A stretch of DNA of 39,739 nucleotides from Prolixibacteraceae bacterium (GTDB lineage Bacteria > Bacteroidota > Bacteroidia > Bacteroidales > Prolixibacteraceae). This document shows, piece after piece, positions 32,710-39,739 of this stretch. Location: contig JAQICD010000234.1 in the NCBI GenBank assembly GCA_027858715.1, positions 1-39,739 of the forward strand, written 5' to 3'. Below the pieces are notes generated by a model, which had not been told where the DNA came from, did no database searches, and saw only the letters and a list, made by a program, of their open reading frames with translations. The position numbers and the translations under genes were made by a program. Each line of letters begins with the position of its first letter. Positions within the stretch are counted from its first letter, which is position 1.

Positions 32710-34224
32710 CTATTCATTTTCAAAAACGCTCGACTCAATTATCACAACAATATCAGATAAAACCTTGATTTTTTCTTCTCGGGGTGCATTTTTATACGGT
32801 GACTCGAACTTACGTTCGAAACGCCCCATTTCAGCCTTAATGGAACGTGAGTTATCCTGAAAATCGATAATTTCTGTATATTTAAGATCGATACCTTTTC
32901 GCGAATAAATTCCAATCAGGTTGGCATCATTATCAAATACAGGAGCACCAATCATTCCGTACCTGAAAGGCATTTCTAATAATCTGTTACCACCATAATG
33001 CGACGAGCCGGGCAATACAATACCATTAAAACTCTGAGGCTCCATAGAGATACCACTTACCGCATTAGGATAGCCCAATGAAAACACATCTGATTCGCTA
33101 ACAGGCTTCAAATTTGTAAAACCAAATGGCAGAAGCTCGAAAGGAAGAAAAGAAATTGAATCAACACGTAATACTGCAATATTATTTTGTTCATCGTAAT
33201 TAACCAATCGAGCAGGTAATGTAAAATTTTGCCCTCCAACCGTACCAGACACACGTAATCTTTTCGATTCAAAAATGGCATCGTAAGTAGTTAAAATCTT
33301 ATCATTTGAAATAAAAAAACCCGACCCTCTGCCATTCCACAACGAGCTAAAAAAATCGTTCATTTCAGACAAATCATAGCGGTACAAAAATTCCATGAAC
33401 CTCGCTTTCCCTTTTGCCCGACTCAACAAAGCAATTCTATTTTCCTTAAATTCAGGCACTGATATCACTTCCTCAATTACGGAATTCACCTCCACAATCA
33501 GCTTTTTACCTTCGTTTCGGATAACTAGAACATTGAAGTTCTCATCAGGCTTTTCGATTTCAACCCTTGTATCGGTCAGCATTTCATCATTACCATTCTT
33601 CCGATGTTGTATATTATAGTACCTTCCAAACGAAAATTCAAATAGAAGATAGTTATCGGCATCCTCCCAACCCAAGGCAAGTCCGATTTTAGCACAATTA
33701 CCTTTTACCGGCATAACAAGCCTCAATGCAAACTCTTTCGACAAATCGATTTCATATGGCGGGTTGTATTCAACAGCCGCAAACGATCCTTCGTTCTCTA
33801 TTACAAGTTCCCCCTTGGTAATTCGATATTTATCACCCGACCAATTTTCCGAACTTGTTTCAAAGCTTTCGCTAAGCAACGCCCGGCAATTCTCATCATA
33901 ATCGCATTCTACATCAAAAACGTTGTATCCATCTGCTTTCATGCTGTAACTTGTCAACCTCCCCGAATGATCAAACAATACAATACTACCATCGATTTGA
34001 CCAGTCTGCGACTGAATTTCTCCGGTAATTAGCGCTTTCAAAAGATTTTCAGTATAATATTGAAAATAAAGCCCCGAATCGATAACACTAACTCCTTCAT
34101 GATAATAGTGCATCCTGGTTAGCCTTCCATCTTTGTCAAATACCGAGCGCCATCCTTTTCGCACCTGCCCGAACATACAGATACTCAAAACCAACAAAAA
34201 AATGAATATCGTTATTTTCTTCAT
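32710..34224 (-). CDS. Exported trypsin-fold pseudoprotease with lectin-like domain
   Basis: The protein has 504 residues with a signal peptide (MKKITIFIFLLVLSICMFGQ). Residues ~115-300 form a concanavalin-like beta-sandwich (ESFETSSENWSG ... IDLSKEFALRLVMPVKG ... NYLLFEFSFGRYYNIQH). Residues ~305-460 match an S1C/HtrA-type trypsin domain: GRGSGFFISNDKILTTYDAI, NNIAVLRVDS, FSLGYPNA and GMIGAPVFDNDANLIGIYS. All three catalytic positions are changed: His to D315 (TTYDAI for TNYHVI), Asp to N348 (NNIAVL for NDIAVL), Ser to I425 (GMIGAP for GNSGGP). The spacings of 33 and 77 fit HtrA enzymes. It should therefore be proteolytically dead and may bind peptides or glycans. It has no neighbours in an operon. 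The gene itself is intact. Confidence 0.75.
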   Translation of the reverse strand: MKKITIFIFLLVLSICMFGQVRKGWRSVFDKDGRLTRMHYYHEGVSVIDSGLYFQYYTENLLKALITGEIQSQTGQIDGSIVLFDHSGRLTSYSMKADGYNVFDVECDYDENCRALLSESFETSSENWSGDKYRITKGELVIENEGSFAAVEYNPPYEIDLSKEFALRLVMPVKGNCAKIGLALGWEDADNYLLFEFSFGRYYNIQHRKNGNDEMLTDTRVEIEKPDENFNVLVIRNEGKKLIVEVNSVIEEVISVPEFKENRIALLSRAKGKARFMEFLYRYDLSEMNDFFSSLWNGRGSGFFISNDKILTTYDAIFESKRLRVSGTVGGQNFTLPARLVNYDEQNNIAVLRVDSISFLPFELLPFGFTNLKPVSESDVFSLGYPNAVSGISMEPQSFNGIVLPGSSHYGGNRLLEMPFRYGMIGAPVFDNDANLIGIYSRKGIDLKYTEIIDFQDNSRSIKAEMGRFERKFESPYKNAPREEKIKVLSDIVVIIESSVFENE

Positions 34225-34416
34225 CCGAATTTAGTTTAAATTATTCTTCATGCTTAAAGCTAAAAAACCAAAAATACATTCAGAAAATGTTCTTTTTAAA
34301 AGTGAAATTATTCTCTTTAAAAATAAAAGCTTGAAAAATATACACAATGTAAAGAAAAATTGAATATGTGACTAAAAGTACTTAAGAAAACTTCAACTTT
34401 TCGTATTATTAATCCA

Positions 34417-34451
34417 TTAAACAAAAACTTTTTGTTAAACTCTTTGTTTAA
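34417..34451. repeat. A/T-rich inverted repeat upstream of acn
   Basis: TTAAACAAA at 34417-34425 and TTTGTTTAA at 34443-34451 (9 perfect pairs). The rest of the 34225-34511 gap is A/T-rich, and I see no clear TAnnTTTG box. Could be an operator of the TCA operon; weak evidence. Confidence 0.3.
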
Positions 34452-34511
34452 AAATTATTTCTGATATTAATCAGGTCTGAAAATAAGAAACTCAAAAAAA
34501 AATATTTGAAT

Positions 34512-36791
34512 ATGTTATTTGATTACGATCTTATCAAAAATGTTTATGCTGAATTCAAACAAAAGGTTGATTCGGCAAAAAAAGAACTGGGAAGACCTTT
34601 AACGCTCACCGAAAAGGTTCTTTATGCCCACCTTCACACTTCAAACCCCCTGAAAAATTTTGAAAGAGGAAAAGATTATGTGGATTTTGCTCCCGACCGT
34701 GTAGCTATGCAGGATGCGACTGCACAAATGGCACTTTTGCAATTTATGCAGGCCGGCAAAGACAAAGTTGCAGTACCCTCCACAGTACACGCCGACCACC
34801 TTATACAGGCACGCATTGGCGCAGATAAAGACTTACAGGAAGCATTTAATAAAAACAACGAAGTGTATAACTTTCTGGAATCGGTCTCGAATAAATACGG
34901 ACTTGGATTCTGGAAACCCGGAGCCGGTATTATTCATCAGGTTGTGCTCGAAAACTATGCATTCCCGGGTGGAATGATGATTGGTACCGATTCGCACACC
35001 CCTAATGCCGGTGGCCTTGGCATGATTGCCATTGGCGTAGGTGGCGCCGATGCGGTTGATGTTATGGCCGGTATGCCATGGGAGCTTAAAATGCCAAAGC
35101 TTATCGGAGTGAAACTTACCGGAAAACTAAACGGATGGACAGCCCCCAAAGACATTATACTTAAAGTTGCCGGTATTTTAACCGTAAAAGGCGGAACTGG
35201 CGCTGTGGTTGAATACTTTGGCGAAGGTGCACAATCGCTTTCGTGTACGGGTAAAGGCACAATTGGTAATATGGGAGCCGAAATTGGTGCTACAACATCG
35301 ACCTTTGGATACGACGATTCGATGCGCCGCTATTTAAAAGCAACCGGGCGTGAATCAGTAGTTGAAGCTGCCGATAATATTAGTGAATATCTCACCGGTG
35401 ACCCCGAAGTGTATGCCCATCCCAAAAAATATTTCGACCAGGTAATTGAAATCGACCTTTCGAAACTGGAACCACACATCAACGGACCATTTACGCCCGA
35501 CCTGGCAACTCCAATTAGTAAAGTTCGCGAAGAAGCTAAGAAAAACGGATGGCCAACAAAAATCGAAGTCGGACTTATTGGTTCATGCACCAACTCGTCG
35601 TACGAAGATATTTCGCGCGCTGCTTCGATAGCTAAACAAGCGGCTGAGAAAAAGCTGAAAACAAAATCGAAATACACCATTACCCCGGGTTCAGAACAAG
35701 TTCGCTACACCATTGAACGTGACGGCTTTATTGAAACATTTGAGAAAATTGGCGGGAATGTATTTGCCAACGCATGCGGTCCATGTATCGGACAATGGAA
35801 CCGCGAAGGTTCCGAAAAAGGCGAAAAAAACACCATTGTGCATTCGTTTAACCGCAACTTCGCAAAACGTGCCGACGGAAACCCAAATACACATGCATTT
35901 GTGGCATCGCCCGAAATGGTTACAGCACTGGCAATTGCCGGAGAACTGGGTTTCAACCCAATTACCGACACTTTAATTAACGAAGACGGGCAGAAAGTAA
36001 AACTCGACCCGCCAACTGGATGGGAATTACCGCCAAAAGGTTTCGACGTTAACGACTCGGGCTATGTAGCACCCGCCAAAGATGGTTCGAAAGCCGATGT
36101 AATAGTAAAACCCGACTCACAACGCTTACAGTTGCTTGAGCCATTTGAGGCATGGGACGGTGAAAATATTACCGGAATTCGTTTGTTAATTAAAGCAATG
36201 GGGAAATGTACAACCGACCATATTTCAATGGCAGGTCCATGGTTGCGATTCCGAGGTCATCTCGACAACATTTCAAATAACTGCCTTATTGGCGCAGTTA
36301 ACGCTTATAACGAAGAAACCAACAATGTGAAAAACCTGCTAACAGGTGCATACGGCGAAGTTCCGGCTACACAAAGAGAATACAATGCCAAAGGAATTCC
36401 GACTATCGTTGTTGGCGACCACAACTATGGCGAAGGCTCATCGCGCGAACATGCTGCCATGGAACCACGTTTCCTTGGAGTACGTGCAGTGTTAGTGAAA
36501 TCGTTTGCCCGCATACACGAGACTAACCTCAAAAAACAAGGTATGCTCGCTCTTACATTCGAAAACGAAGCCGATTACGATAAAATTCAGGAAAACGACA
36601 TCTTCAACTTCTTAAACCTCGACCAGTTTGCCCCGGGTAAACCCATCGATATTGAAGTGCTGCATAGCGACAACAGCAAAGATGTGATACGAACAAATCA
36701 CACTTACAATACACAACAAATTGAGTGGTTTAAAGCAGGTTCGGCCTTGAATTATTTAAAAACCCCCCAACCCCTAAGGGGTGGGGCTTAA
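34512..36791 (+). CDS. acn: Aconitate hydratase, mitochondrial type
   Basis: The enzyme converts citrate to isocitrate through a [4Fe-4S] cluster. The protein is 759 residues from the ATG at 34512; a TTG two codons earlier is less likely. Cluster ligands C359 (GSCTNSS), C422 and C425 (ACGPC) fall almost exactly where they do in mitochondrial aconitase, and [19 protein letters not shown] and [19 protein letters not shown] lie at the active site. The last nine residues, TPQPLRGGA, are encoded by a GC-rich palindromic repeat that also supplies the stop, so the natural C-terminus (near ALNYLK) has been replaced. It is the first gene of a TCA operon with two isocitrate dehydrogenases and probably citrate synthase. 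Confidence 0.94.
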   Translation: MLFDYDLIKNVYAEFKQKVDSAKKELGRPLTLTEKVLYAHLHTSNPLKNFERGKDYVDFAPDRVAMQDATAQMALLQFMQAGKDKVAVPSTVHADHLIQARIGADKDLQEAFNKNNEVYNFLESVSNKYGLGFWKPGAGIIHQVVLENYAFPGGMMIGTDSHTPNAGGLGMIAIGVGGADAVDVMAGMPWELKMPKLIGVKLTGKLNGWTAPKDIILKVAGILTVKGGTGAVVEYFGEGAQSLSCTGKGTIGNMGAEIGATTSTFGYDDSMRRYLKATGRESVVEAADNISEYLTGDPEVYAHPKKYFDQVIEIDLSKLEPHINGPFTPDLATPISKVREEAKKNGWPTKIEVGLIGSCTNSSYEDISRAASIAKQAAEKKLKTKSKYTITPGSEQVRYTIERDGFIETFEKIGGNVFANACGPCIGQWNREGSEKGEKNTIVHSFNRNFAKRADGNPNTHAFVASPEMVTALAIAGELGFNPITDTLINEDGQKVKLDPPTGWELPPKGFDVNDSGYVAPAKDGSKADVIVKPDSQRLQLLEPFEAWDGENITGIRLLIKAMGKCTTDHISMAGPWLRFRGHLDNISNNCLIGAVNAYNEETNNVKNLLTGAYGEVPATQREYNAKGIPTIVVGDHNYGEGSSREHAAMEPRFLGVRAVLVKSFARIHETNLKKQGMLALTFENEADYDKIQENDIFNFLNLDQFAPGKPIDIEVLHSDNSKDVIRTNHTYNTQQIEWFKAGSALNYLKTPQPLRGGA
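36763..36790 (+). repeat. Palindromic repeat forming the end of acn
   Basis: CCCCAACCCCTAAGGGGTGGGG (22 bases at 36765-36786, cited here by its arms CCCCAACCCC and GGGGTGGGG) forms a stem with one bulged A. It encodes the final residues of aconitase and the TAA. A second copy in opposite orientation is at 36866-36893. Confidence 0.7.
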
Positions 36792-36865
36792 AGAACCTGC
36801 TAACTATAAAGACGTTCTTTTCATATAAATAATGAGAATTTGATTCTTTAAATATGGTAATCGCT

Positions 36866-36893
36866 CACACCCCCTCTAGGGGGTTGGGGTGTG
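36866..36893 (-). repeat. Second copy of the palindromic repeat
   Basis: CACACCCCCTCTAGGGGG then TTGGGGTGTG. Its reverse complement aligns with the element at the acn end (CCCCAACCCCCTAGAGGGGG against CCCCAACCCC-TA-AGGGG). It sits 18 bp before the NADP-isocitrate dehydrogenase start and could also act as a partial terminator or mRNA stabiliser between the two genes. Confidence 0.65.
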
Positions 36894-36910
36894 TTAAATT
36901 ATTTTAAAAT

Positions 36911-38140
36911 ATGACAACAATAAAAGTAGTAAATCCGGTAGTTGAACTCGACGGGGACGAAATGACCCGCGTAATTTGGTCGTTCATTAAAGAGAAGTTA
37001 ATTCTTCCCTATCTCGATATTGATATCAAATATTACGATTTGGGCGTCGAAAAACGCGACGAAACCAACGACCAAATTACCGTCGATGCAGCCAATGCCA
37101 TAAAAAAATACGGAGTAGGTATAAAATGTGCAACCATCACCCCCGACGAAGCAAGGGTTGAAGAGTTTGATTTGAAACAAATGTGGCGCTCTCCCAACGG
37201 AACCATCCGTAACATACTTGGAGGTACTGTTTTTCGCGAACCCATTATGATAAACAATATTCCAAGACTGGTCCCCGGCTGGACAAAGCCAATATGCATT
37301 GGCCGTCATGCTTTTGGCGACCAGTATAAAGCCACCGACTTTGTAACCAAAGGAAAAGGAAAACTCACCATTACTTTTACTCCCGAAGACGGAAGTGAAC
37401 CGCAAAGCTTTAACGTTTACGATTTCGAAGGCGACGGCGTAGCCATGGCCATGTACAACACCGATGAATCAATACGAGGCTTTGCACATGCATGCATGAA
37501 TCAGGCGCTCGACAAATGCTGGCCACTGTACATGAGCACTAAAAATACTATTCTGAAAAAATATGATGGTCGCTTTAAAGATATTTTCCAGGAAGTTTTC
37601 GAGAAAGAATACAAAGATAAATTTGAAGCTGCCGGAATCACATACGAACACAGGCTTATCGACGATATGGTAGCCGCTGCCATGAAATGGGATGGCGGAT
37701 TTGTATGGGCCTGTAAAAATTACGACGGCGATGTACAAAGCGATACCATTGCGCAAGGTTTTGGCTCACTTGGGCTTATGACCTCAACACTGGTAACACC
37801 CGATGGCAAAACCATGGAGGCAGAAGCTGCTCACGGAACCGTAACCCGCCACTACCGCATGCACCAGCAAGGCAAACCAACCTCGACAAACCCTATTGCA
37901 TCAATTTTTGCATGGACACGGGGGCTGGAGTTCCGCGGGAAATTAGACAACACACCTGAGCTTACAAAATTTGCGCAAACACTTGAAAAGGTGTGTATCG
38001 AAACGGTAGAAAGTGGCAAAATGACAAAAGACCTGGCACTTATCATTCACGGACGCAACATGAAAGAGGAACATTACCTCACAACCGAAAAGTTTCTTGA
38101 AGCTATTGATGAAAACCTGCAAAAGGCAATCAGTAATTAG
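36911..38140 (+). CDS. icd: NADP-dependent isocitrate dehydrogenase, eukaryotic (type II) homodimer
   Basis: The enzyme oxidises isocitrate to 2-oxoglutarate and CO2. The protein has 409 residues and matches human IDH1/IDH2-type enzymes along its length: [69 protein letters not shown] and [15 protein letters not shown], with R313 and H314 at the positions that hold the 2'-phosphate of NADP. It is distinct from the E. coli enzyme family, whose representative is the next gene. Its last two codons and stop (AGT AAT TAG) are the first unit of a heptamer repeat array. Confidence 0.95.
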   Translation: MTTIKVVNPVVELDGDEMTRVIWSFIKEKLILPYLDIDIKYYDLGVEKRDETNDQITVDAANAIKKYGVGIKCATITPDEARVEEFDLKQMWRSPNGTIRNILGGTVFREPIMINNIPRLVPGWTKPICIGRHAFGDQYKATDFVTKGKGKLTITFTPEDGSEPQSFNVYDFEGDGVAMAMYNTDESIRGFAHACMNQALDKCWPLYMSTKNTILKKYDGRFKDIFQEVFEKEYKDKFEAAGITYEHRLIDDMVAAAMKWDGGFVWACKNYDGDVQSDTIAQGFGSLGLMTSTLVTPDGKTMEAEAAHGTVTRHYRMHQQGKPTSTNPIASIFAWTRGLEFRGKLDNTPELTKFAQTLEKVCIETVESGKMTKDLALIIHGRNMKEEHYLTTEKFLEAIDENLQKAISN

Positions 38141-38256
38141 TCAATCAGTCATTGGTCATTGGTCATTAGTCATTGGTCATTAGTGATTGGTCATTGGTCA
38201 TTAGTGATTGGTCATTGGTCATTGGTCATTAGTGATTGGTAATTAGTAATTGGTCA
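38132..38256. repeat. Heptamer tandem array between the two isocitrate dehydrogenase genes
   Basis: About 17 consecutive 7-base units of the form RGTSATT (mostly GGTCATT, AGTCATT and AGTGATT, with AGTAATT at both ends). The array starts inside the last two codons of the upstream gene. The same motif in reverse orientation occurs before prfA (31579-31606). It has no spacer structure and so is not CRISPR. Confidence 0.85.
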
Positions 38257-38306
38257 GGAAGATTTAATTTGAGGCCTGAATCGAGCAAAGCAAGATCGGT
38301 GAAGCC

Positions 38307-38368
38307 AAACCTGAAACTCCTGTGAAATATGCTCCTACCCTCGCATTTCACGGGGTAAACCTGAAACT
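38307..38368 (+). repeat. Hairpin bracketed by direct repeats in the icd leader
   Basis: AAACCTGAAACT occurs at 38307-38318 and again at 38357-38368. Between them TCCTGTGAAAT (38318-38328) pairs with ATTTCACGGGG (38345-38355) with two G-U pairs. The unit ends 16 bp before the ATG at 38385 and may fold in the leader mRNA. Confidence 0.4.
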
Positions 38369-38384
38369 TGAAATAAAAAGAAAG

Positions 38385-39650
38385 ATGAGCAATAAAGTCA
38401 CTATACAAAACGGGAAGCTACAGGTACCCAACCATGTTACGATACCTTTTATTGAAGGAGATGGTATTGGCAGGGACATTAGCGAACCGGCACAAAGCAT
38501 TGTTAATGCTGCCGTTGAAGCGGCATACAGCAAGGAACGTTCTATTGAATGGAAAGAAGTATTGGCCGGAGAAAAAGCACATAAGAAAACAGGCGAATGG
38601 CTACCTGCCCAAACAATCGACACCTTCAAAGAGCACATTGTCGGCATAAAAGGGCCACTCACTACGCCTGTTGGTGGTGGAATCCGTTCGTTAAATGTGG
38701 CACTGCGCCAGGAATTGGACTTGTACGTATGTTTGCGGCCGATACGTTGGTTCAAAGGTGTACCCTCGCCTGTCAAATACCCGTCAACTGTTGATATGCA
38801 TATTTTCCGCGAAAACACCGAAGATATTTATGCAGGAATTGAATTTATGACCGGAACACCCGAAGCAGAAAAGTTCAAAGCACTTATGAAAGAGAATTTC
38901 GGTTTAGATGCTGTTCGCTTTCCCGATACCACATCATTCGGGATTAAACCCATTTCGAAAGAAGGCTCCAAGCGACTTGTGCGTGCAGCCATCGACTATG
39001 CTGTTAAACACGACCTACCCTCGGTAACACTGGTACACAAAGGCAATATCATGAAATTTACCGAAGGTGCTTTTAAAAACTGGGGATACGAGGTAGCCGA
39101 AAAAGAATTCAACAAGCAAACCTTTACCTGGCGCCAATATGAAAAAATTGCCAGCGAGCAAGGAGCTGAAATAGCAAAAGAAAAGGTAAAGGAGGCTCGC
39201 AAGGAAGGTAAAATCATCGTAAAAGATGTAATCACAGATGCTTTTCTGCAGGAAAGTCTTTTAAGGCCATACGACCATTCGGTTATTGCAACCATGAATT
39301 TGAACGGCGATTACATATCGGATCAACTGGCTGCAATGGTAGGCGGAATTGGAATCTCACCCGGGGCAAACATCAATTACGATAGTGGATTCGCCATTTT
39401 TGAAGCGACCCACGGAACTGCGCCTACGATTGCAGGAACAGGACAAGCAAACCCGAGTTCGTTGATTTTATCAGCTGCTTTAATGCTCGAATACATGGGA
39501 TGGAACGAAGCAGCCGAACACATTTATGATGCTCTGGAACATACTTTTTCAAAAAGAAAAGTAACCGCTGATTTGTTTACATTAATGGAAGGGGCAACAT
39601 TGCTGTCAACAAAAGAATTTACAAATGAAGTAGTTAAGAACATGCACTAA
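38385..39650 (+). CDS. icd: Isocitrate dehydrogenase, E. coli type (type I), probably NAD-dependent
   Basis: The protein is 421 residues from the ATG at 38385 ([15 protein letters not shown]). The open frame runs 21 codons further upstream from a GTG through the repeat/hairpin region, but homology begins at this ATG. Active-site blocks are as in E. coli Icd: [30 protein letters not shown] (S102 equals the phosphorylated Ser113), [31 protein letters not shown]. At the five NADP-selective positions (Lys344, Tyr345, Val351, Tyr391, Arg395) the residues are T348, I349, A355, A395 and T399. Ile345 and Ala351 are the residues of natural and engineered NAD enzymes, and both basic residues are gone, so NAD use is predicted. 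It follows the NADP enzyme by 244 bp. Confidence 0.9.
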   Translation: MSNKVTIQNGKLQVPNHVTIPFIEGDGIGRDISEPAQSIVNAAVEAAYSKERSIEWKEVLAGEKAHKKTGEWLPAQTIDTFKEHIVGIKGPLTTPVGGGIRSLNVALRQELDLYVCLRPIRWFKGVPSPVKYPSTVDMHIFRENTEDIYAGIEFMTGTPEAEKFKALMKENFGLDAVRFPDTTSFGIKPISKEGSKRLVRAAIDYAVKHDLPSVTLVHKGNIMKFTEGAFKNWGYEVAEKEFNKQTFTWRQYEKIASEQGAEIAKEKVKEARKEGKIIVKDVITDAFLQESLLRPYDHSVIATMNLNGDYISDQLAAMVGGIGISPGANINYDSGFAIFEATHGTAPTIAGTGQANPSSLILSAALMLEYMGWNEAAEHIYDALEHTFSKRKVTADLFTLMEGATLLSTKEFTNEVVKNMH

Positions 39651-39718
39651 AAAAACAAACGTTTAACGCCTAAGAAAATAGATTTTAAAAACATTGAACA
39701 ATAATAAAACTCAAAGAT

Positions 39719-39739
39719 ATGGAATACATCAAGAACAGA
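39719..39739 (+). CDS. gltA: Start of probable citrate synthase, cut by the window end
   Basis: ATG at 39719 is followed by codons for E-Y-I-K-N-R and the window stops after seven codons. MEYIK[K/N]R is the opening I associate with eukaryotic-type citrate synthases of Bacteroidota, and aconitase plus isocitrate dehydrogenase genes are commonly followed by gltA in this phylum. The call rests mainly on context. Confidence 0.45.

Noticed and set aside
37469-37756. 95-codon frame antisense to the NADP isocitrate dehydrogenase gene
   Set aside because: Contained in a strongly conserved gene, no support for expression.
38132-38256. CRISPR-like array
   Set aside because: The units are 7 bases and directly adjacent; there are no unique spacers and no cas genes in the window.

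Overview
The window looks like chromosomal DNA of a Bacteroidota bacterium, probably of the Marinilabiliales / Prolixibacteraceae type (the phylum call is firm, the order is a guess). The reasons are: TAnnTTTG promoter hexamers close to start codons; lipoprotein signal peptides; a C-terminal type IX secretion (T9SS) sorting domain; a TonB receptor paired with a DUF4249 lipoprotein; a FISUMP domain; the long Bacteroidetes form of PurM; and the ftsH-DUF2007-cdsA-psd-pssA order. No rRNA, tRNA, CRISPR or intact insertion sequence was seen.

Layout. 1-5.6 kb: a leftward operon of secreted proteins (S74 chaperone-domain protein, propeller-like protein, M23 peptidase with T9SS tail, start of a small exported protein). 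5.6-6.3 kb: gene-free, with several hairpins including a perfect 34-bp palindrome. 6.3-11.5 kb: an outer-membrane barrel-like protein, a fused trehalose-6-phosphate synthase/phosphatase and a divergent GH15 glucosidase/trehalase. 11.5-15.4 kb: an isolated HydF, coaD, a thioredoxin-fold protein without its cysteines, and a Nudix hydrolase. 15.6-22.6 kb: housekeeping (pyrE, SRPBCC protein, birA, rsfS, ftsH) and the phosphatidylethanolamine pathway cdsA-pssA-psd. 22.6-23.4 kb: a decayed gene whose last third resembles an amidohydrolase. 23.4-29.9 kb: a leftward cell-surface operon (TonB receptor, DUF4249, 667-aa Fn3 lipoprotein, FISUMP lipoprotein), preceded by a (GA)10 microsatellite lying inside a 35-codon ORF. 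30.3-34.2 kb: purM, prfA and a secreted serine-protease-like protein that has lost all three catalytic residues. 34.5-39.7 kb: a citrate-branch TCA operon: aconitase, a eukaryote-type NADP isocitrate dehydrogenase, a second E. coli-type isocitrate dehydrogenase predicted to use NAD, and the first codons of a probable citrate synthase.

How the genes work together. The last block would convert citrate to 2-oxoglutarate with two structurally different dehydrogenases that probably feed different cofactor pools. CdsA, PssA and Psd carry phosphatidate to phosphatidylethanolamine. The fused OtsAB and the GH15 enzyme form a likely make/break pair for trehalose. The two secreted-protein operons are the accessory part and hold most of the unknowns.

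Most notable: the tandem isocitrate dehydrogenases with opposite predicted cofactor use; the pseudoprotease; an aconitase whose last residues come from an inserted palindromic repeat; a heptamer repeat family in two intergenic gaps in opposite orientations, in both cases touching gene ends; and the (GA)10 tract in front of the surface operon. I did not find a clearly new multi-gene system; the two secreted operons are the best places to look.
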